A DNA stretch of 64,000 nucleotides from Roseisalinus antarcticus (GTDB taxonomy: Bacteria; Pseudomonadota; Alphaproteobacteria; Rhodobacterales; Rhodobacteraceae): positions 124,001 to 188,000 of the forward strand of contig NZ_FWFZ01000004.1 in the NCBI RefSeq assembly GCF_900172355.1. The letters are read 5' to 3'. The translations under genes were made by a program, and so were the position numbers. Below the pieces are notes generated by a model that saw only the letters and a program-made list of their open reading frames with translations, had not been told where the DNA came from and searched no databases. Shown one piece after another: positions 20,452 to 29,895 of this stretch. How positions within the stretch are numbered: position 1 is the first letter of the stretch; each line of letters opens with the position of its first letter.

Positions 20452-21207
20452 TCAGATCAATCCTTCGGCCCGAAAGCTCAGCTCGCGCGATTTGCCGATC
20501 ACCAGGTGATCGTGCAGCACAAGGCCCAACGCCTCGGCGGCGTGGGCGATCTGGGCGGTCATGTCGATGTCGGACTGGCTGGGCGTCGGATCGCCTGAGG
20601 GGTGATTGTGCACCAGGATCATCGCCGAGGCGTTGCATTCCAGCGCCCGTTTCACCACCTCGCGCGGATAGACCGGGACGTGATCGACGGTGCCGCGCCC
20701 CTGCTCTTCGTCGGCGATCAGGGTGTTCTTGCGGTCGAGGTAGAGGACGCGGAAATGCTCGGTCTGCTGGTGGGCCATGACCGTGTGGCAATAATCCAGA
20801 AGCGCATCCCAGGACGAGATCACCTGCCGTTGCAGGATGCGGGCACGAGAGAGGCGATGCGCCGCGGCCTCGACGATCTTGAGCTCGCAGATCACCGCCT
20901 CGCCCACGCCCTTGACCTCGTCAAGCTGGCGCGGGGGAGCAGAGAGGACAGTGTTGAAATCGCCGAACTTGTCCAGAAGGGCCCGGGCCAGGGGTTTCAC
21001 GTCCTGGCGTGGAATGGCGCGGAACAGCACAAGCTCCAGCATCTCGTAGTCGGGCAGGGCGGCGGCCCCGCCTTCCATGAAGCGTTCGCGCAGGCGCTTG
21101 CGGTGGTCGCGAATGTAGGAGGGCAGCCGCACGGGCGGGGTCCCGACCTCGTCAGGGGCGGTGCCGAAAAGCGGAAGGGGGGCTTCGGAGAGATGTCGCT
21201 GCGCCAT
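20452..21207 (-). CDS. radC: RadC-family JAB-domain protein (MPN+ metalloprotease fold)
   Basis: This 251-residue protein has an N-terminal helix-hairpin-helix region (LLDKFGDFNTVLSAPPRQLDEVKGVGEAVICEL) and a C-terminal JAMM zinc site HNHPSGDPTPSQSD, complete with the His-x-His and Asp ligands. RadC was named for DNA repair, but that role has been withdrawn and its substrate is unknown. Its start lies 44 bp from the dnaJ stop on the same strand, and it is convergent with the OmpA-fusion gene. Confidence 0.92.
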   Translation of the reverse strand: MAQRHLSEAPLPLFGTAPDEVGTPPVRLPSYIRDHRKRLRERFMEGGAAALPDYEMLELVLFRAIPRQDVKPLARALLDKFGDFNTVLSAPPRQLDEVKGVGEAVICELKIVEAAAHRLSRARILQRQVISSWDALLDYCHTVMAHQQTEHFRVLYLDRKNTLIADEEQGRGTVDHVPVYPREVVKRALECNASAMILVHNHPSGDPTPSQSDIDMTAQIAHAAEALGLVLHDHLVIGKSRELSFRAEGLI

Positions 21208-21251
21208 GGCGGCACCATGGCGCAGGCAAGGTTAGCACAAGGTTAACAGGA

Positions 21252-22406
21252 TCAGCCCTTCATCCCGTCCCAGAAGCTTTTGACCGCGGAAAAGAAGGTC
21301 GAGCTTTGCGGGTTGTTGCCCTCGGACTGCTTGTCGAATTCGCGCAGGATCTCTTTCTGCCGCGCGGTGAGGTTCACCGGCGTCTCGACGGCCAATTCGA
21401 TGAACATGTCGCCGCTGGCCCCGCCCCGCAGGGTGGGCATGCCCTTGCCGCGCAGGCGCATCTGGCGCCCGGTCTGGCTGCCCTCGGGGATCTTGACCCG
21501 GCTGCGGCCGCCGTCGATCGTGGGCACCTCGATGTCACCGCCCAGGGCGGCCTTGCTGATGCTGACGGGCACCCGGCAAAACAGGTGCTGCGCGTCGCGC
21601 TGGAACAGCTCGTGGTCGCGCACCTCGATGAAAATATAGAGATCGCCTGCAGGGCCGCCGCGCAGCCCGGCCTCGCCCTCGCCGGCCAGCCGGATCCTGG
21701 TGCCGGTCTCGACGCCCGCGGGGACGTTGACCGACAGGGCGCGTTCCTTTTCGACACGGCCGGCGCCATGGCAGGTGTTGCAGGGGTTCTTGATCGTCTG
21801 GCCCGCGCCGTTGCAGGTCGGGCAGGTCCGCTCGACCGTGAAGAAGCCCTGCTGCGCGCGCACCTTGCCCATGCCCGAGCAGGTCGGGCAGGTCACGGGT
21901 TCGGCGCCGCCCTCGGCGCCGGTGCCGTTGCAGGTGCCGCAGGCCACGGCGGTGGGCACGGTGATGGTCGTTTGCAGCCCGGCATAGGCCTCTTCGAGGG
22001 TGATGCGCAGGTTATAGCGCAGGTCGTTGCCGCGCGACGCGCGCCTGCGACCACCGCCGCCCTGGCGGCCGCCCATGAAATCGCCGAAGAGGTCGTCGAA
22101 CACGTCGGAGAAGGCCGAGGCGAAATCGCCCTGCCCGGCACCGCCGCCGAAGCCACCGCCAGGACGTCCGCCGCCGCCGTTCTCGAATGCGGCGTGGCCA
22201 TAACGGTCATAAGCGGCTTTCTTGTTCGGATCCTTTAGAGCCTCGTAGGCCTCGTTCACTTCCTTGAACTGGGCCTCGGCATTCGGGTTGTCGGCATTGC
22301 GGTCCGGGTGAAGCTCCTTGGCCTTGCCACGATAGGCTTTTTTCAGCTCGTCGGCGCTTGCGCCCTTCGAGACACCCAGCACATCGTAATAATCGCGTTT
22401 CGCCAT
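21252..22406 (-). CDS. dnaJ: Chaperone protein DnaJ
   Basis: DnaJ delivers unfolded proteins to DnaK and stimulates its ATPase. The 384-residue protein has a J domain (1-70, with HPD in [10 protein letters not shown]), a Gly-rich linker ([14 protein letters not shown]), four zinc-binding CxxCxGxG repeats ([36 protein letters not shown]) and the C-terminal substrate domains. It lies 76 bp downstream of dnaK with a hairpin between them, which may lower DnaJ relative to DnaK. Confidence 0.97.
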   Translation of the reverse strand: MAKRDYYDVLGVSKGASADELKKAYRGKAKELHPDRNADNPNAEAQFKEVNEAYEALKDPNKKAAYDRYGHAAFENGGGGRPGGGFGGGAGQGDFASAFSDVFDDLFGDFMGGRQGGGGRRRASRGNDLRYNLRITLEEAYAGLQTTITVPTAVACGTCNGTGAEGGAEPVTCPTCSGMGKVRAQQGFFTVERTCPTCNGAGQTIKNPCNTCHGAGRVEKERALSVNVPAGVETGTRIRLAGEGEAGLRGGPAGDLYIFIEVRDHELFQRDAQHLFCRVPVSISKAALGGDIEVPTIDGGRSRVKIPEGSQTGRQMRLRGKGMPTLRGGASGDMFIELAVETPVNLTARQKEILREFDKQSEGNNPQSSTFFSAVKSFWDGMKG

Positions 22407-22429
22407 TCGTCGTCGGTCCCCCCTTGGGA

Positions 22430-22463
22430 ACGAGAAAGACCGGCCCGAGGCGTCGGGCCGGTC
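22430..22463 (-). terminator. Hairpin/terminator between dnaK and dnaJ
   Basis: On the minus strand GACCGGCCCGA and its complement form a perfect 11-bp stem with a 4-base loop (22463-22438), followed by TTTCTCGTT. The T-run is interrupted, so read-through is likely. It fits partial termination that would give more DnaK than DnaJ. Confidence 0.7.
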
Positions 22464-22482
22464 GATTTCACGTCACGCGTTC

Positions 22483-24399
22483 TCAGGAACGCTTGTCGTC
22501 ATCGAGATCCTCGAAATCCGCATCGACGATGTCGTCCGCGCCTGCGTCGGCATCACGATCGGACGCGGCCGCTTCGCCGTCTTCGGCGCTCTGGCTCGCC
22601 TTGTAGATCGCCTCACCCAGCTTCATGGCCGATTCGGTCACGTTCTGGATGCCGGACTTGATCTTCTCGGCATTCTCGCTCTCAAGCTCGTCCTTGAGCG
22701 CGGCGATGGCCAGTTCGATCGCCTCGACGGTGGTCGGGTCGACCTTGTCGCCATGCTCCTCCAGCGATTTCTCGGTCGAGTGGATGAGGCTTTCGGCCTG
22801 GTTCTTGGCCTCGACCAGCGAGCGGCGGTCCTTGTCGGCCTCGGCATTCGCTTCGGCATCCTTGACCATCTGGTCGATCTCGTCGTCGGACAGGCCGCCC
22901 GACGCCTGGATCGTGATGTTCTGCTCCTTGCCGGTGCCCTTGTCCTTGGCGGAGACCGACACGATGCCGTTGGCGTCGATGTCGAACGTCACCTCGATCT
23001 GCGGCATGCCGCGCGGCGCCGGCGGGATGTCCTCGAGGTTGAACTGGCCGAGCATCTTGTTGTCGGACGCCATCTCACGTTCACCCTGGAAGACGCGGAT
23101 CGTCACGGCGTTCTGGTGATCCTCGGCGGTCGAGAAGATCTGGCTCTTCTTCGTCGGGATCGTCGTGTTCCGGTCGATCAGGCGGGTGAAGACACCGCCC
23201 AGCGTCTCGATGCCGAGCGACAGCGGGGTCACGTCGAGCAGCACGACGTCCTTGACGTCACCTTGCAGAACGCCGGCCTGGATCGCGGCGCCCATGGCGA
23301 CGACCTCGTCGGGGTTCACCCCCTTGTGCGGCTCCTTGCCGAAGAACTTGGTCACTTCCTCGACCACGCGGGGCATCCGGGTCATGCCGCCGACCAGCAC
23401 GATTTCGTCGATGTCGCCGGTGGCGAGGCCGGCGTCCTTGAGGGCCGCCTGGCACGGCTTCAGCGAGCCCTTGATCAGGTCGGACACGAGGCTTTCCAGC
23501 TTGGCGCGGGTCAGCTTCATGACCATGTGCAGCGGCGTGCCGGTGGCACTGTCCATCGAGATGAACGGCTGGTTGATCTCGGTCTGGCTGGAGGACGACA
23601 GCTCGATCTTGGCCTTCTCGGCGGCTTCCTTCAGGCGCTGGAGCGCCATCTTGTCCTTGGTCAGGTCGACGCCATGCTCTTTCTTGAACTCGCCGGCGAG
23701 GTAGTTGACGACACGCATGTCGAAATCCTCACCCCCGAGGAAGGTGTCGCCGTTGGTGGACTTCACCTCGAACAGGCCATCGTCGATCTCGAGGATGGTC
23801 ACGTCGAAGGTGCCGCCGCCGAGGTCATAGACGGCGATCGTGCGGCTTTCCTTCTTGTCGAGACCATAGGCCAGGGCGGCGGCCGTCGGCTCGTTGATGA
23901 TGCGCAGGACCTCGAGCCCGGCGATCTTGCCGGCGTCCTTCGTCGCCTGACGCTGGGCGTCGTTGAAATAGGCGGGGACGGTGATGACGGCCTGCGTCAC
24001 CTCTTCGCCGAGGTAGCTTTCGGCGGTTTCCTTCATCTTCTGCAGGATGAAGGCGGAAATCTGGGAGGGGGAATACTTGTCGCCCTTGGCCTGGACCCAT
24101 GCGTCGCCGTTGCCGCCGTCGATGGTGGTGAAGGGCATGTTCTTCTTGTCCTTCGCCAGATCGCTGTCGTCGAACCGACGGCCGATCAGGCGCTTGACGC
24201 CGAAGATGGTGTTCTCCGGGTTGGTGACGGCCTGCCGCTTGGCGGGCTGGCCGACGAGACGTTCGTTGTCCGTGAAGGCGACGATGGACGGGGTCGTCCG
24301 GGCGCCTTCGGAGTTTTCGATCACGCGGGGCTGGGAGCCGTCCATGATCGCGACGCAGGAGTTCGTGGTCCCGAGATCGATGCCGATGACTTTGGCCAT
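22483..24399 (-). CDS. dnaK: Chaperone protein DnaK (Hsp70)
   Basis: DnaK is the ATP-dependent Hsp70 chaperone. The 638-residue protein begins [21 protein letters not shown] (phosphate loop 1) and has the Hsp70 signatures [15 protein letters not shown] and [12 protein letters not shown], the substrate-binding domain and an acidic tail ending [14 protein letters not shown] chose the ATG at 24399, the conserved start; an in-frame ATG at 24420 would add seven residues not found in the family. A heat-shock-like promoter lies upstream. Confidence 0.97.
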   Translation of the reverse strand: MAKVIGIDLGTTNSCVAIMDGSQPRVIENSEGARTTPSIVAFTDNERLVGQPAKRQAVTNPENTIFGVKRLIGRRFDDSDLAKDKKNMPFTTIDGGNGDAWVQAKGDKYSPSQISAFILQKMKETAESYLGEEVTQAVITVPAYFNDAQRQATKDAGKIAGLEVLRIINEPTAAALAYGLDKKESRTIAVYDLGGGTFDVTILEIDDGLFEVKSTNGDTFLGGEDFDMRVVNYLAGEFKKEHGVDLTKDKMALQRLKEAAEKAKIELSSSSQTEINQPFISMDSATGTPLHMVMKLTRAKLESLVSDLIKGSLKPCQAALKDAGLATGDIDEIVLVGGMTRMPRVVEEVTKFFGKEPHKGVNPDEVVAMGAAIQAGVLQGDVKDVVLLDVTPLSLGIETLGGVFTRLIDRNTTIPTKKSQIFSTAEDHQNAVTIRVFQGEREMASDNKMLGQFNLEDIPPAPRGMPQIEVTFDIDANGIVSVSAKDKGTGKEQNITIQASGGLSDDEIDQMVKDAEANAEADKDRRSLVEAKNQAESLIHSTEKSLEEHGDKVDPTTVEAIELAIAALKDELESENAEKIKSGIQNVTESAMKLGEAIYKASQSAEDGEAAASDRDADAGADDIVDADFEDLDDDKRS

Positions 24400-24511
24400 G
24401 TCTGTCAAATCCCTCTTCAATTCAGGCGGTTTGAACGGCTCGGGCCCGATGTCGGCACCCGCGACCGTATGGATTGGGGCAGAACACTGCGTTGCTGCCG
24501 TTCAGTGGGCT

Positions 24512-24540
24512 ATATAGGGAGGGGGTCATGGGGCTGCAAC
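24512..24540 (-). promoter_or_regulatory. Putative RpoH (heat-shock) promoter of dnaK
   Basis: On the minus strand GTTG (24540-24537) and CCTATAT (24518-24512) are 18 bp apart, close to the alphaproteobacterial RpoH pattern CTTG-N18-CYTATnT, with one mismatch. It lies about 110 bp before the dnaK start, which implies a long 5' leader. Confidence 0.6.
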
Positions 24541-24591
24541 GGTTTCGGCCCCGGGAGACGTGACAAAAATGCAAGGTCGGAGGATCGGGAT

Positions 24592-25212
24592 TTGACCGGG
24601 ACCGCCGAGCCCACGCTGACCCTGCGCGGCGTGTCGATCTACGAAGGGCTTCTGCCACCCGAGGCGCAGGCGCGGATGGTGGCAGAGCTGCGCGAGGTGG
24701 TGCGCCGGGCGCCGCTGTTCTCGCCGATGACACCCTATGGCAAGCCGATGCGGGTGCGGATGACCTCGGCGGGGCGCTATGGCTGGGTGTCGGACCGGTC
24801 GGGCTATCGCTACGAGACGCGGCATCCCTCGGGGGTTGCCTGGCCGCCGGTTCCGCCCACTGTGCTGGCGGTCTGGGCTGCGGTGAGCGTGGTGGCGCGG
24901 GCGCCGGAATGCTGCCTTGTGAATTTCTACGGGGACGGGGCGAAGATGGGGATGCACCAGGACCGGGACGAAGCGAATTTCGACTTTCCGGTGGTGTCGA
25001 TCTCGCTCGGGGACGAGGCGCTGTTCCGGGTCGGCAACCGGACGCGAGGCGGCAAGACCGAGAGTGTCTGGCTGCGGTCCGGCGACGTGGCCGTCCTGGG
25101 CGGAGCGGCGCGGCTGTTGTATCACGGCGTCGACAGGGTGGTGCCGGGGAGCTCGACGCTGCTGCCGGACGGGGGCCGCATCAACGTCACGTTGCGCGTG
25201 GTCGATGGTTGA
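24592..25212 (+). CDS. alkB: Alkylated DNA repair dioxygenase AlkB
   Basis: This 206-residue iron(II)/2-oxoglutarate dioxygenase removes methyl groups from 1-methyladenine and 3-methylcytosine by oxidation. The metal ligands are His and Asp in MGMHQDRDEANF and the distal His in LYHGVDRV; the 2-oxoglutarate-binding Arg is in GRINVTLR. VNFYGDGAKMGMHQD matches AlkB closely. The start is TTG 24592 behind CGGAGGA at the right spacing; longer reading upstream would be antisense to dnaK. The gene is divergent from dnaK. Confidence 0.92.
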   Translation: MTGTAEPTLTLRGVSIYEGLLPPEAQARMVAELREVVRRAPLFSPMTPYGKPMRVRMTSAGRYGWVSDRSGYRYETRHPSGVAWPPVPPTVLAVWAAVSVVARAPECCLVNFYGDGAKMGMHQDRDEANFDFPVVSISLGDEALFRVGNRTRGGKTESVWLRSGDVAVLGGAARLLYHGVDRVVPGSSTLLPDGGRINVTLRVVDG

Positions 25213-25308
25213 GCGGCTTCAGGAAAATGGAGCGCCTTGCGGCGCACAGGTTTCGCCCGGCCACGCCTGCGGCGTGATCCGGGCCGTTGGCGCCCCGCCC
25301 CGGGCGGA

Positions 25309-25959
25309 TCAGCGCGATGTCACCGTGCAGCACCCGCTCCAGAGTTGGGTGCCCATGCCGGACAGGGTTGTGATGAGCCGCGCTTCGAGCCCGTAGAGTT
25401 GATCGGACATGCCATCCGAGCAGATGCCCGGCGAAATGACCAGCGCGGCGAAGCCGTCGTCACCCGACAGCTCTGCGCTGGCGGCGCGATCGAACCCCGC
25501 CGCGCCCGGGCCGGTGAAGGGCGAGGGTTCGGCGACGAAGCGGGGCTCTCCGAAGATGTCGAACGACCAGGAACCGGGGCTGACCGTGAGGCCCCAGAAC
25601 GGTTCGGTGCCGAAGCAGCCCGCAACGGTCGAGGCGCTTGCGAACCAATCCCCCGCCTGTCGCGCCATGTAGGCGAGCGAGACCCAACCGGCCCGCTCCT
25701 CCAGGTTCATCAGGCCCCAGTTGCCGCTGGCATCGGTACTCACGATCTCCACCCCCTGACGGTCGGGCGCCAGCTCTCCGATCACGGGGCTGTCGGTGCC
25801 TGGGCCGGACCGGACATTGAGCGTATCATCCGCCGCGACACCGGCCACATCGAACAGGGCGGGCAGCCCGTTGCCCCCGACATCCAGGAGCGGCGGCAGG
25901 CCCTGCGCCGGGGCGGCGAGCGGGACCAGCATCAGGAACAGGGCGAAAAGGCGGATCAT
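25309..25959 (-). CDS. Secreted SH3-domain protein
   Basis: The 216-residue protein has a signal peptide (MIRLFALFLMLVPLAAPAQG) and a bacterial SH3 domain at about residues 40-95 (DTLNVRSGPGTDSPVIGEL and WGLMNLEERAGWVSLAYM). Its C-terminal half has FGTEPFWGLTVSPGSWSF and four Cys, and resembles small periplasmic proteins of the COG3650/COG4991 type. SH3b domains often bind cell wall. The gene overlaps the start of the following minus-strand order: its start codon overlaps the stop of the ABC permease gene (ATGA-like), so they are probably co-transcribed. Confidence 0.78.
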   Translation of the reverse strand: MIRLFALFLMLVPLAAPAQGLPPLLDVGGNGLPALFDVAGVAADDTLNVRSGPGTDSPVIGELAPDRQGVEIVSTDASGNWGLMNLEERAGWVSLAYMARQAGDWFASASTVAGCFGTEPFWGLTVSPGSWSFDIFGEPRFVAEPSPFTGPGAAGFDRAASAELSGDDGFAALVISPGICSDGMSDQLYGLEARLITTLSGMGTQLWSGCCTVTSR

Positions 25960-26777
25960 CTTGCGGCTCCCCAGGAAATCGAGGCGTGTTTGCGGGTATA
26001 GCTTTCGCCGATCATCCCGATCATGAGCAGGATCAGGCTGACCACCAGCGGGTAGGTCGTGTTCGAGAAATGCGGGTTGTAGTTGATGAAGGTGAAACCG
26101 CGGGCCTGGTCGATCACGTGGAACAGCGGGTTCCAGTCGAACCAGGCGAGCATGAAGCCCGGCAGCGTGTTGGCCAGGAACATCTTGCCCGAGGCGATCA
26201 TGTTGGCCCGGGCCCAGACCTGGGCCACGATGGCGGTGAAGCCGGGGAACCAGGGCTTGAGCGCCAGAAACACCATGCCGACCGAACAGCCGGTGAACCA
26301 GGCCAGCAGGATCATTCCGAAGGCGCCCAGCGGATCGTAGATTTCGATCGGGGTCATGATCGCGTGGTAGAGGAACAGGATCACGATGACCGACAGCACC
26401 TGGATATAAAGGGTCGACAACGCGGCGGAGACCACGGCGACGATGGTGTTCATCGGCGCGTGTTTCATCATCGCCGAGGTGGGGCCTTCCGCGCTCATGA
26501 CCGCCTGCATGGACTTGGTGTGGCAGATGAACATGAAGATGCCCGACATCACGTAGAGCAGGAAATCGCCGCGCACGGCCGACCCGCGCAGGCCCAGCAC
26601 CGCGAACATGAAGTAGAAGGCGATCACCAGGATGAGCGTCTGCATGATGTTCTGGATCAGCCCCAGCACCGCGTGGCGGCTGGATTTGCGGATGTCGCGC
26701 ACGATGGAATGATAGATCAGCTCCATCATTCCGAACGCGGACGAGAGGCGTGATCGCGGCTGTCGCGTCTGGAACAT
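25956..26777 (-). CDS. ABC-2-type polysaccharide export permease (KpsM-like)
   Basis: This 273-residue membrane protein has the ABC-2 exporter layout: an N-terminal cytoplasmic helix (LIYHSIVRDIRKSSRHAVLG), six predicted membrane segments (e.g. LILVIAFYFMFAVLGL, LSVIVILFLYHAIM, PLVVSLILLMIGMIGESY) and the block PLFHVIDQARGFTFINYNPHFS, typical of permeases for capsule, O-antigen or teichoic acid export. Such permeases need an ATPase partner (KpsT-like), but none is next to it here. It is divergent from the cysQ-kdsB glycan block and may export that product. Confidence 0.82.
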   Translation of the reverse strand: MFQTRQPRSRLSSAFGMMELIYHSIVRDIRKSSRHAVLGLIQNIMQTLILVIAFYFMFAVLGLRGSAVRGDFLLYVMSGIFMFICHTKSMQAVMSAEGPTSAMMKHAPMNTIVAVVSAALSTLYIQVLSVIVILFLYHAIMTPIEIYDPLGAFGMILLAWFTGCSVGMVFLALKPWFPGFTAIVAQVWARANMIASGKMFLANTLPGFMLAWFDWNPLFHVIDQARGFTFINYNPHFSNTTYPLVVSLILLMIGMIGESYTRKHASISWGAAR

Positions 26778-26837
26778 GAATTCTATCTGCCTTGCGGACC
26801 GCTTATGGTCTTTGTCTTGCCCATTTCACTGGCTGAC

Positions 26838-26866
26838 ACCATAAGGGACGTTAGATTTCAATTCAA
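26838..26866 (-). promoter_or_regulatory. Putative promoter of the ABC permease-SH3 pair
   Basis: On the minus strand TTGAAT (26866-26861) and TATGGT (26843-26838) are 17 bp apart, in the AT-rich gap divergent from cysQ. Confidence 0.5.
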
Positions 26867-26900
26867 TAAAGGCCCGTGAGGGCGCCGGGGAGTCATCTCG

Positions 26901-27701
26901 ATGGACTACGGGAAACTTGTGGTGGAAATGCGGCGGCTCGCGCTCGAGGCCGGGGACAAGATCATGGAGATCTACGACGGCCCCGAATTCGAGGTGATGG
27001 TCAAGAGCGACAACAGCCCCGTAACCGTCGCCGACGAGGCCGCCGACGCGCTGATTTCGGCCGGATTGCGGGCGGCGTTCCCGGACGTGGCGCTGGTGAC
27101 CGAAGAGCAATCGGCGAGCCATGACATCCGCGCCAAGACCTTCCTGATCGTCGACCCGCTGGACGGCACCAAGGAATTCATCAACCGGCGCGGCGACTTT
27201 ACCGTCAACATCGCGCTGGTCGAGGAAGGGCAGCCGACCCGGGGCGTGGTCTATGCGCCGGCGAAGGGGCGGCTGTTCTACACCCAGGCCGACGGCCAGA
27301 CCGTCGAGGAGACCGGCGCCCTGGACAAGCAGGCCGTCGGAGAGACCAAGCCGATCTCGGTCTCTAGCCCCGACAACGGCGGGTTGATGGTGGTCGCGTC
27401 CAAGTCGCACCGCGACCAGGCCACCGACGATTACATCGGCCAGTACGAGGTGCGCGACATGACCTCCGCCGGCTCTTCGCTGAAGTTCTGCCTGGTGGCC
27501 ACGGGCGAGGCCGACCTCTATCCGCGGCTCGGCCGCACGATGGAATGGGACACGGCCGCCGGACACGCCGTGCTGGCCGGCGCGGGCGGGCTTGTGGTGA
27601 GGTTCGACAATCCGCAACTGCCGCTCGTCTACGGCAAGGAGAGCTTTGCGAACCCGTTCTTCATCGCCTACGCGCCCGGCGTGGATTTGAAGGGCGCCTG
27701 A
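26901..27701 (+). CDS. cysQ: 3'(2'),5'-bisphosphate nucleotidase CysQ
   Basis: CysQ hydrolyses 3'-phosphoadenosine 5'-phosphate (PAP) to AMP and phosphate, removing the inhibitory by-product of PAPS use. The 266-residue protein has the inositol-phosphatase-fold metal sites: EEQ near residue 70, VDPLDGTKEFINRRGDF near 85-100, and WDTAAGHAVLAGAGG near the C-terminus. GGGGAG lies before the ATG. It is first of a rightward block, directly followed by kdsB, and a sulfotransferase-like gene ends the block, which suggests it serves polysaccharide sulfation as well as sulfate assimilation. Confidence 0.92.
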   Translation: MDYGKLVVEMRRLALEAGDKIMEIYDGPEFEVMVKSDNSPVTVADEAADALISAGLRAAFPDVALVTEEQSASHDIRAKTFLIVDPLDGTKEFINRRGDFTVNIALVEEGQPTRGVVYAPAKGRLFYTQADGQTVEETGALDKQAVGETKPISVSSPDNGGLMVVASKSHRDQATDDYIGQYEVRDMTSAGSSLKFCLVATGEADLYPRLGRTMEWDTAAGHAVLAGAGGLVVRFDNPQLPLVYGKESFANPFFIAYAPGVDLKGA

Positions 27702-27704
27702 CCG

Positions 27705-28505
27705 TTGCCCACCCTGATCGTCATTCCGGCGCGCTATGCGTCCCAGCGTTATCCGGGCAAGCCGTTGGTGGACCTGCGGGGAGCTACGGGGGAGGCGCGC
27801 AGCCTGATCCGCCGCTCGTGGGAAGCCGCGATGCAGGTGCAGGGGGTCGACCGGGTGGTCGTGGCGACCGATGACGACCGCATTCGCGACGCGGCCGAGG
27901 CCTTCGGGGCCGAGGTCGTGATGACCTCGGAGACCTGCCGCAACGGGACCGAACGCTGCGCCGAGGCGTTTGACCGGCTGGGGGGCGGGCATGACATCGT
28001 CGTCAACCTGCAGGGCGACGCGCCGCTGACCCCGCCATGGTTCATCGAGGCGCTGATTGCCGAGCTTTCGGATCACCCCGTGGCCGAGGTGGCGACGCCG
28101 GTGCTACGGTGCGACGGCCGGGCCCTGCGCGGTTTTCGCGAGGACAGGCGGGCCGGGCGCGTGGGCGGGACGACGGCGGTGTTCGGGATCGACCGCGCCG
28201 GGCTCTATTTCTCCAAGGAGGTCATTCCCTACACCGGGGCCGACTATGCCGACGCCGCGCCGACGCCGGTGTTTCACCACGTTGGCGTCTATGCCTACCG
28301 GCCCTCGGCCATGGCAGCCTATCCGCGCTGGACGCCGGGGCCGCTGGAGACGCTCGAAGGGCTGGAACAGCTGCGCTTTCTCGAACGCGGCGTCCACCTG
28401 ACCTGCGTCGAGGTCGAGGCCCGGGGCCGCCCCTTCTGGGAGCTGAACAACCCCGAGGACGTGCCGCGTCTGGAGGCGATGCTGGCCGAGGCGGGCATGC
28501 CGTGA
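27705..28505 (+). CDS. kdsB: 3-deoxy-manno-octulosonate cytidylyltransferase (CMP-Kdo synthetase)
   Basis: KdsB joins CTP and Kdo to give CMP-Kdo, the activated sugar for lipopolysaccharide cores and for Kdo linkers of capsules (KpsU is the capsule version). The N-terminal nucleotide-binding motif is VIPARYASQRYPGKPL, followed by DDDRIRDAAEAFG, VNLQGDAPL and PLETLEGLEQLRFLERG, all typical. Length 266. The start is TTG 27705, 3 bp after the cysQ stop. The stop overlaps the next GTG. Whether the product feeds lipopolysaccharide or a capsule cannot be decided here. Confidence 0.92.
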   Translation: MPTLIVIPARYASQRYPGKPLVDLRGATGEARSLIRRSWEAAMQVQGVDRVVVATDDDRIRDAAEAFGAEVVMTSETCRNGTERCAEAFDRLGGGHDIVVNLQGDAPLTPPWFIEALIAELSDHPVAEVATPVLRCDGRALRGFREDRRAGRVGGTTAVFGIDRAGLYFSKEVIPYTGADYADAAPTPVFHHVGVYAYRPSAMAAYPRWTPGPLETLEGLEQLRFLERGVHLTCVEVEARGRPFWELNNPEDVPRLEAMLAEAGMP

Positions 28506-29761
28506 CACGCCCGAATGTCAGCGTGGTCGTGGTCAGCAACGGGCGGCCAGATGCGCTGATCCGCTGCCTGCGGGGGCTGACCCAGCTGGTCTATGATCCG
28601 TTCGAGGTCGTTGCAGTGGCAGACCGACCCGGCCGGCGGCGCATCGACACCCGGCCGGAGCTGTTCGGCCGGATCAAGGTGGTCGCCTGCGACGAGCCCA
28701 ACATCTCTGTCGCGCGGAACCTTGGCATCGCGCAGGCGGCGGGCGAGGTGATCGCCTTCATCGACGACGACGCGGTGCCGGAGCCGTTGTGGCTGGCGCA
28801 TCTCGCGCCGGTCTTCGAGGACCGCCAGGTCGGCGCGGCCACGGGCTATGTCATCGGGCGCAACGGGATCAGCCTGCAGCACAGGCTGCGCGACGTGGGC
28901 CCGGATGCCGACAGCCGCCCCGTCAGTCTGCAGGGCGGAGAGCCACGGCTTGTGACGGCGGCGCCGGGGCGGGCGGTCAAGACCGAGGGCACCAACATGG
29001 CGTTCCGACGAGAGGTGCTCTTGCGGGTGTCGGGGTTCGATCCGGCCTTCCGGTTCTACCTGGACGAGACCGACCTAGACATGCGGCTGGCGGCCCTCGG
29101 CACGCTGACGGCGGCGGTCCCGCATGCCCAGGTGCACCACCAGTCCGCCGCCAGCGACCGGCGGCGTCCCGACCGGGTGCCGCGCAGCCTGCACGACGTC
29201 GGCGCGAGCCTTGCGATGTTCCTGCGCCGCCACAGCAGCCTCGACGACATCGCCTCGGTCGGCCGCAAGGAGCGCCGGCTGCGGCACAGGTCCCTGCTGG
29301 AGCATATGGTGGCCGGCCGGATAGAGCCCCGCGATGTCGGCCGGATCCTGGCCACGTTCGATGCGGGCTGGGCCGAGGGGTCCGGGGCCGACCTGTTGCC
29401 CCTTCCCCCGCTGGAGCCCGCGCCCCCCGCCTTCCTGCGCTATCGCCCGGACGTGCCCCGCCGGGGTCACGCGGTGGTCGCCGGCCGCATCTGGCAAGGG
29501 CGGGCCCGCCGCGCCGAGGCCCTGCGCCTGGTCGAGGCCGGCTGGCACACGACCCTGTTCCTGTTGTCGCCGACCGCGCGGTATCATCGCGCCTGGTTCG
29601 ACGACGAGGGCTACTGGATTCAGCGTGGCGGGCTCTTCGGTCGGTCGCGGCGCGGTGGACGATTGGTTCAATTCTGGCGCTTTCATGCGCGGATCCGAAA
29701 CGAAATTGTGCGCTTGCGGCATTTGCGTGGACGACCGGCCGCAGACATGGACAATCACTGA
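28502..29761 (+). CDS. Family 2 glycosyltransferase with C-terminal extension
   Basis: This 419-residue enzyme has a GT-A catalytic domain in its first 240 residues (VSVVVVSNGRPDALIRCLRG; DEPNISVARNLGIAQAAGEV; metal-binding DDD in AFIDDDAVP; KTEGTNMAFRREVLL; YLDETDLDMRL). The remaining 170 residues, rich in Arg and with KERRLRHRSLLEHMVAGR and ALRLVEAGWHTTLFLLSP, form no family I recognise. The GTG start overlaps the kdsB stop, so the two are coupled. Donor and acceptor sugars are unknown; it probably builds a surface glycan. Confidence 0.85.
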   Translation: MTRPNVSVVVVSNGRPDALIRCLRGLTQLVYDPFEVVAVADRPGRRRIDTRPELFGRIKVVACDEPNISVARNLGIAQAAGEVIAFIDDDAVPEPLWLAHLAPVFEDRQVGAATGYVIGRNGISLQHRLRDVGPDADSRPVSLQGGEPRLVTAAPGRAVKTEGTNMAFRREVLLRVSGFDPAFRFYLDETDLDMRLAALGTLTAAVPHAQVHHQSAASDRRRPDRVPRSLHDVGASLAMFLRRHSSLDDIASVGRKERRLRHRSLLEHMVAGRIEPRDVGRILATFDAGWAEGSGADLLPLPPLEPAPPAFLRYRPDVPRRGHAVVAGRIWQGRARRAEALRLVEAGWHTTLFLLSPTARYHRAWFDDEGYWIQRGGLFGRSRRGGRLVQFWRFHARIRNEIVRLRHLRGRPAADMDNH

Positions 29762-29895
29762 GGATCTGTGCCATTCACATATCGCGGAAGAGACTGTCAA
29801 GGTGATCATTCGACCGAACCGAACGACAAGAGCGACGGGTGACGAATGTTTCTTTCCGGCTTGCAACAATTCGATTTGAGTCAAAGGACGACAAC

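Noticed and set aside
22753-24591. Upstream extension of the alkB frame across dnaK
   Set aside because: The extension is antisense to dnaK; alkB has its own ribosome binding site and TTG start at 24592.
29762-29895. Promoter in the gap before galU
   Set aside because: The gap is less GC-rich than its surroundings, but I found no -35/-10 pair with acceptable spacing.
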